Position numbers and translations under genes: made by a program. Under the pieces are notes generated by a model. The model did not search any database. It saw only the letters and a program-made list of their open reading frames with translations, and was not told the origin of the DNA. 64,000 nucleotides of DNA. It comes from Pedobacter sp. N36a. GTDB taxonomy: Bacteria > Bacteroidota > Bacteroidia > Sphingobacteriales > Sphingobacteriaceae. The stretch's first letter is position 1. The number at the start of each line of letters is the position of its first letter. The stretch covers positions 485,963 through 549,962 of the forward strand of contig NZ_JACSZW010000003.1 of NCBI RefSeq assembly GCF_014472395.1. Direction: 5' to 3'. This document shows, one piece after another, positions 60,579 through 64,000 of this stretch.

Positions 60579-61341
60579 TATATACTGCAGTTTCTACATA
60601 CCTGGACGCTACAATGATCTCTGTTTCCATCGCATGTTCCTTAAATAAACTGGCCGCCAAATCAGGACAATTGTTGTCTTTGGAAAGGTGGGAAAGGAGT
60701 AAGTGGCTCATAAAATTAGGTTTATGCCTGGTAAAAAGTTCCAGCGCCTGTTTATTGGATAAGTGACCTCTTCCTCCGCTGATCCTTTGTTTTAGAAAAT
60801 AAGGATAAGCACTTTTACTCAGTAAATCATCGTCATAATTGGTTTCCAGAAAAGCAGCATGACACTGCTTGAAATAATGAGTCAGCTGTTCGCAAACGGC
60901 CCCAAGATCCGTAAATACGCCGACATTTGTCTCCCCATAAGAAACCATAAAGCTATAAGGCTCCGAAGCATCATGTATTTTAGGGAAACCTATAATAGAT
61001 AAGTTGCCTACCATAATAGCCTCATGACTTGGTAAGGCTCTGACTAAATCAGGTCTAAGTTCAAATTTACAGCCTTTTAAAGTGCCTGGGCTAATGTATA
61101 CAGGTAAGTTAAATTTTTTAGAGAGCACAGAGAGCCCTTTGATGTGGTCTGTGTGCTCATGAGAAATAAAAATCGCCCTCACTTTATCCATACTCAAGCC
61201 CAATCTTGACATTCTCTTTTCAGTTTCCTTGCAAGAGAGTCCGGCATCTACAAGGACAGCATCCTCGTCGTTGCCAACGTAATAGCAATTGCCATTACTC
61301 CCTGAATTTAAGGAGGCAATAGAAAGTGGGTTATAAGCCAT
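60544..61341 (-). CDS. MBL-fold metallo-hydrolase (YycJ/WalJ-like)
   Basis: A 265-residue protein of the metallo-beta-lactamase fold: LNSGSNGNCYYVG, VDAGLSCKETEKRM, then the metal motif ISHEHTDHIKG (HxHxDH) near residues 60-70 and KIHDASEPYSFMV and LLSHLSKDNN for the further ligands. It resembles YycJ/WalJ proteins, which are linked to DNA-end processing and cell wall homeostasis in Firmicutes. The ATG at 61341 overlaps the upstream Fe-S gene by 11 bases, indicating co-expression. The substrate is unproven. Confidence 0.88.
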   Translation of the reverse strand: MAYNPLSIASLNSGSNGNCYYVGNDEDAVLVDAGLSCKETEKRMSRLGLSMDKVRAIFISHEHTDHIKGLSVLSKKFNLPVYISPGTLKGCKFELRPDLVRALPSHEAIMVGNLSIIGFPKIHDASEPYSFMVSYGETNVGVFTDLGAVCEQLTHYFKQCHAAFLETNYDDDLLSKSAYPYFLKQRISGGRGHLSNKQALELFTRHKPNFMSHLLLSHLSKDNNCPDLAASLFKEHAMETEIIVASRYVETAVYTISEPVAVHSF

Positions 61342-62131
61342 TCGCTCTTGCGGTAATTTCTGCAATGTCTAACACCTGTACATTTTGATCCTGATCTTTC
61401 ATTTTCACACCGTCGCTCAGCATGGTCATGCAGAACGGACAAGAAGCCGCGATCACTTGTGGCTGAGTTTCCAATGCTTCTTCAATCCTTTCGATATTGA
61501 TGTCTTTATTCCCTTTTTCAGGCTCTTTGAACATCTGCGCACCACCGGCACCACAGCATAATCCGTTAGATTTGCAGCGTTTCATTTCCACTAACTGCGC
61601 ATCAAGTACTTCCAGCGCTTTACGAGGGGCTTCGTATACATCGTTTCCGCGACCTAAATAACAAGGGTCATGGTAAGTGATCTTTTTACCTTTGAAACTC
61701 TCTCCGCCTTCCGCTTTTAGCTTTCCGTCGTTGATCAGGTCTTGTATCAATTGGGTATGGTGAATCACTTCATAGCTGCCGCCTAATCCCGGATATTCGT
61801 TTTTAATGGTATTGAAACAATGAGGGCACCCGGTTACAATCTTTTTAATATTGTAGCCATTCAGTACCTCTATATTGGTCATGGCCTGCATTTGGAAAAG
61901 AAACTCATTTCCTGCGCGTTTTGCCGGATCTCCTGTGCAACTTTCTTCCGTTCCCAGAACGGCATATTTGATGCCTACATAGTGCAGGATCTTACATATA
62001 TCACGAGTGGTTTTTTGCGCCCTTTCATCATAACTTCCGGCACAGCCTACCCAAAAAAGGATTTCTGGTTCTTCGCCTTTCGCTATCATTTCTGCCATTG
62101 TAGGCACTTCAAAATTTAGTTGCTCGCTCAT
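61331..62131 (-). CDS. (Fe-S)-binding protein with CCG domains (HdrB/GlcF-like)
   Basis: A 266-residue cytoplasmic protein with two cysteine-rich CCG domains: EILFWVGCAGSYDERA, TGCPHCFNTIKNEYP, then ITYHDPCYLGRGNDVYEAPRK, GLCCGAGGAQMF and ASCPFCMTMLSDG. These bind unusual Fe-S clusters in HdrB, LutA, GlpC and GlcF. The gene next upstream encodes a membrane Fe-S protein, 30 bases away, so they should form one redox complex passing electrons between a soluble donor and the quinone pool. The donor is unknown. Confidence 0.9.
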   Translation of the reverse strand: MSEQLNFEVPTMAEMIAKGEEPEILFWVGCAGSYDERAQKTTRDICKILHYVGIKYAVLGTEESCTGDPAKRAGNEFLFQMQAMTNIEVLNGYNIKKIVTGCPHCFNTIKNEYPGLGGSYEVIHHTQLIQDLINDGKLKAEGGESFKGKKITYHDPCYLGRGNDVYEAPRKALEVLDAQLVEMKRCKSNGLCCGAGGAQMFKEPEKGNKDINIERIEEALETQPQVIAASCPFCMTMLSDGVKMKDQDQNVQVLDIAEITARANGL

Positions 62132-62161
62132 CTTAGCTAAATAACAGATTTAATATTTTGA

Positions 62162-63457
62162 TTAACTTTTCTTGGCCCAGTTCAACCTGTCGGTCGGAGA
62201 ATATTTCCATGGCGCACCATTATTCTCAATGTTACCCAGCATGGCATTGATACTAGCAGGCGCCTGCGACTCTTCCATCACCGCAAATCTTCTCAGTTCG
62301 GTGATAATAGCCAATGGATCAATGTTGATTGGGCAGGCCTCTGTGCAGGCATTACAGCTCGTACAGGCCCATATTTCTTCCCTGCTGATGTAAGAGTCAA
62401 TTAACGACTTTCCATCCTCAAATCCGTTTCCTGTTTTGTCAATATTTTTTCCTACCTCTTCAAGACGATCGCGGGTGTCCATCATGATTTTCCTTGGCGA
62501 CAATAGCTTTCCGGTAATGTTTGCCGGACATACCGAAGTGCATCTGCCGCATTCTGTACAGGTATAGGCATTCATCAGATTTACCCAGCTCAGGTCGTTC
62601 ACATCTTTAGCACCAAATCTGCCTGGTTCTGCTTCTGGTGGACTAAATGAAGGATCCAGCATGGCTTTCACTTCATTGGTCACGCTCTGCATATTGCTGA
62701 ATTCCCCTTTAGGCTCCAGGTTGGAGAAATAGGTATTCGGAAATGCGAACAAAATGTGGAAGTGCTTTGAATAGGGAAGGTAGTTCAGGAAGGCTAATAT
62801 GCCAATGATGTGGAACCACCAGCAACCTCTCTCTATCGCAATCAATGCGCCTTCCGAATTTGGCAATAAGTTCATCAGGTATTGACTCACTGGAAAAGAT
62901 CCGGCTACTGTATAATGTGAGGCGCCCATGGCCTGTAATTTTGCATCTGCTGCATTCATTAATAGGAAAGCAGTCATTAATAAGATTTCCGTGATCAGGA
63001 TATAGTTGGCATCAGATTTAGGCCAGCCTTTCATCTCCACACCGCTGAACCTTTTTAATTTCAGCACATTTCTTCTGATCAGGAATACCGCACAGCCTAA
63101 CCATACGCCTAAAGCCAGAATTTCAAAAGATCCGATTAAGAAGTTATAGATTGGCCCAAGGCCACCAAAAATCCGGTGTGTGCCAAAAATACCATCAATC
63201 ATGATCTCTAATACTTCGATGTTGATGATGACAAAGCCCGCATAGACGATTAGGTGTAGAAAAGCAGGAACCGGACGGAAGAACATTTTTGTTTGTCCGA
63301 GGGCTACTTTGACCATGGTCATGAACCGCTTCTGAGGTTGATCAGTGCGATCTGCCGCTTTTCCTATGCGGATATTGCGGATCACTTTCTTTAAATTATA
63401 ACTGAACAAGGCTACTGCTGCCAGTGTAATTGCTATAAATAGGATTTGTAACACCAT
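62162..63457 (-). CDS. Membrane (Fe-S)-binding protein (HdrE/HdrC-like fusion)
   Basis: A 431-residue protein. Five or six N-terminal hydrophobic segments (about residues 4-22, 60-85, 105-130, 150-170 and 210-230) resemble the haem b-binding gamma subunit of nitrate reductase and HdrE. Next come two 4Fe-4S clusters: CTECGRCTSVCPANITG (about 300-316) and CTSCNACTEACPIN (about 363-376), as in HdrC. Such fusions work with CCG proteins like the next gene. They link an electron donor, possibly an ETF flavoprotein or thiols, to the membrane. No hydrogenase or reductase catalytic subunit is in the window. Confidence 0.88.
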   Translation of the reverse strand: MVLQILFIAITLAAVALFSYNLKKVIRNIRIGKAADRTDQPQKRFMTMVKVALGQTKMFFRPVPAFLHLIVYAGFVIINIEVLEIMIDGIFGTHRIFGGLGPIYNFLIGSFEILALGVWLGCAVFLIRRNVLKLKRFSGVEMKGWPKSDANYILITEILLMTAFLLMNAADAKLQAMGASHYTVAGSFPVSQYLMNLLPNSEGALIAIERGCWWFHIIGILAFLNYLPYSKHFHILFAFPNTYFSNLEPKGEFSNMQSVTNEVKAMLDPSFSPPEAEPGRFGAKDVNDLSWVNLMNAYTCTECGRCTSVCPANITGKLLSPRKIMMDTRDRLEEVGKNIDKTGNGFEDGKSLIDSYISREEIWACTSCNACTEACPINIDPLAIITELRRFAVMEESQAPASINAMLGNIENNGAPWKYSPTDRLNWAKKS

Positions 63458-63572
63458 ATTTCTGATTCTGATTATAGTCTGGCTAAGTTAAAAGAAATCC
63501 CGCAAAACAAATTACTATGCAAGCATAAAATTAAGCTTTATTGCCTTTTTAAATAAAAAAAGAAGATTTATA

Positions 63573-63602
63573 TTTGAATTACAAAAAAAGATGCTACATT
63601 TG
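63573..63602 (+). promoter_or_regulatory. Promoter of tRNA-Phe (TTTG-N18-TACATTTG)
   Basis: TTTG at 63573-63576 and TACATTTG at 63595-63602 are 18 bases apart. Transcription should start near 63608, about 26 bases before the mature tRNA. Confidence 0.7.
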
Positions 63603-63633
63603 CAATCCCAAATAAGGGACAAGGTTATTAAAC

Positions 63634-63706
63634 GGTGCGGTAGCTCAGTCGGTAGAGCAAAGGACTGAAAATCCTTGTGTCGCCGGTTCGATCCCGGCCC
63701 ACACCA
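63634..63706 (+). tRNA. tRNA-Phe (anticodon GAA)
   Basis: A complete cloverleaf of 73 bases: acceptor stem GGTGCGG/CCACACC, D-stem GCTC/GAGC, anticodon stem AAGGA/TCCTT with loop CTGAAAA (anticodon GAA), variable loop GTGTC and T-stem GCCGG/CCGGC around TTCGATC. The discriminator is A and CCA is not encoded. The acceptor stem has one C5-A68 mismatch. Confidence 0.95.
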
Positions 63707-63711
63707 CTTCA

Positions 63712-63744
63712 AAAGCTTCAGAGAAATCTGGAGCTTTCTTGTTT
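63712..63744 (+). terminator. tRNA-Phe terminator
   Basis: AAAGCTTCAGA pairs with TCTGGAGCTTT (one G-U pair) around a 4-base loop, then CTTGTTTT, six bases past the tRNA. Confidence 0.75.
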
Positions 63745-63865
63745 TATCAGCTTTTTACATTTCCTTTTAATTTCTTTCCAGTGCATGACGGATCAAGCGG
63801 AATTCTTGGGGGGAAGGAAATAAATTCTTTCTTTTGCATTCGTAAACCAAACAAAAATTTTCATT

Positions 63866-64000
63866 TTGAGTCGAGCCGAGCAAACCCTGATCAGTTTATT
63901 ATTACCGGAAGGTATTCTGGATTATTTTGAATTAACGCAGGTAGAAAAAGAAGGTAAGATGCTAAACATCTACCTTGAAGAGAAAAATATAGCCCCAGAT
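63866..64000 (+). mobile_element. ISAon1-type transposase, N-terminal part (cut by the window edge)
   Basis: From a TTG at 63866 the open frame reads LSRAEQTLISLLLPEGILDY and then FELTQVEKEG and LNIYLEEKNIAPD. This matches the start of the N-terminal protein of ISAon1-family transposases, common in Bacteroidota (LLPEGILDYFE and IYLEEKN are its hallmarks). Forty-five codons are present without a stop. No in-frame ATG lies upstream. The element boundary and inverted repeat could not be fixed in the 120 bases between the tRNA terminator and this start. Confidence 0.8.

Noticed and set aside
63739..63930. 63-codon frame after tRNA-Phe
   Set aside because: It runs through the tRNA terminator and into the transposase start in another frame; Phe-rich translation of AT-rich spacer.

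Overview
The window is about 64 kb of a Bacteroidota chromosome, most likely from Sphingobacteriaceae (Pedobacter-like). Support comes from a SusC/SusD polysaccharide locus, DUF4293 and other phylum-specific families, Cys-led lipoproteins, and promoters of the TTTG-N19/20-TAnnTTTG type instead of E. coli -35/-10 boxes. Almost all of it is ordinary chromosomal coding sequence. The only mobile element seen is the start of an ISAon1-type transposase at the right edge, next to tRNA-Phe(GAA).

Layout. 0-8.3 kb: end of a TolC-type channel, a MacA/HlyD adaptor, gpsA, a DEAD-box helicase with a Gly/Arg tail, a DUF4293 membrane protein, truA and an MsbA-like exporter. 8.3-15 kb: a GC-rich inverted repeat, sucD, a lipoprotein MsrB, an RlpA-like protein and the class Ia ribonucleotide reductase nrdB-nrdA. 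15.07-15.36 kb: a non-coding array of DnaA-box-like 11-mers, all in one orientation. 15.4-23.2 kb: a cysteine-rich CWC protein, aguB-aguA (agmatine to putrescine), fabG, a long hairpin, a vWA-like membrane protein, a TRIC channel, an FtsB-like protein and enolase. 23.4-29.9 kb: an aquaporin pseudogene, an ABC-2 exporter pair, carA, panB, an RluA-type pseudouridine synthase and a lipoprotein.

30-40.4 kb: a compact polysaccharide utilization operon (SusC, SusD, GH3, GH30). The enzyme pair resembles the known fungal beta-1,6-glucan loci. Directly upstream lies a 635-residue membrane protein in which a 7TM-DISM receptor and coiled coil are joined to the zinc ribbon and HTH of an IS1595-type transposase. 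This looks like a domesticated transposase DNA-binding domain used as a membrane-bound regulator. Near-identical direct repeats between this gene and susC are its candidate binding sites.

40.6-51.3 kb: an AraC/methylguanine methyltransferase fusion, a MarR-like regulator with two unrecognised secreted proteins, an Rrf2 regulator with two matching operators and its NAD(P)-binding partner, an HPP protein, a ThuA protein, an accessory SSB and a TonB-dependent receptor. 51.5-64 kb: dnaX carrying an A10 run at which either frame shift stops within three codons (likely a gamma/tau slippage site), a tandem pair of paralogous beta-barrel proteins, rpsF-rpsR-rplI, mtgA, a secreted Ntn asparaginase, a metallo-hydrolase and two Hdr-like Fe-S proteins, tRNA-Phe and the IS start.

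Most interesting items: the 11-bp-phased DnaA-box array, the receptor-transposase chimera with its repeats, the dnaX slippery run, the doubly broken aquaporin, and the Rrf2 operator pair. All calls were made by reading the sequence; no database search was run.
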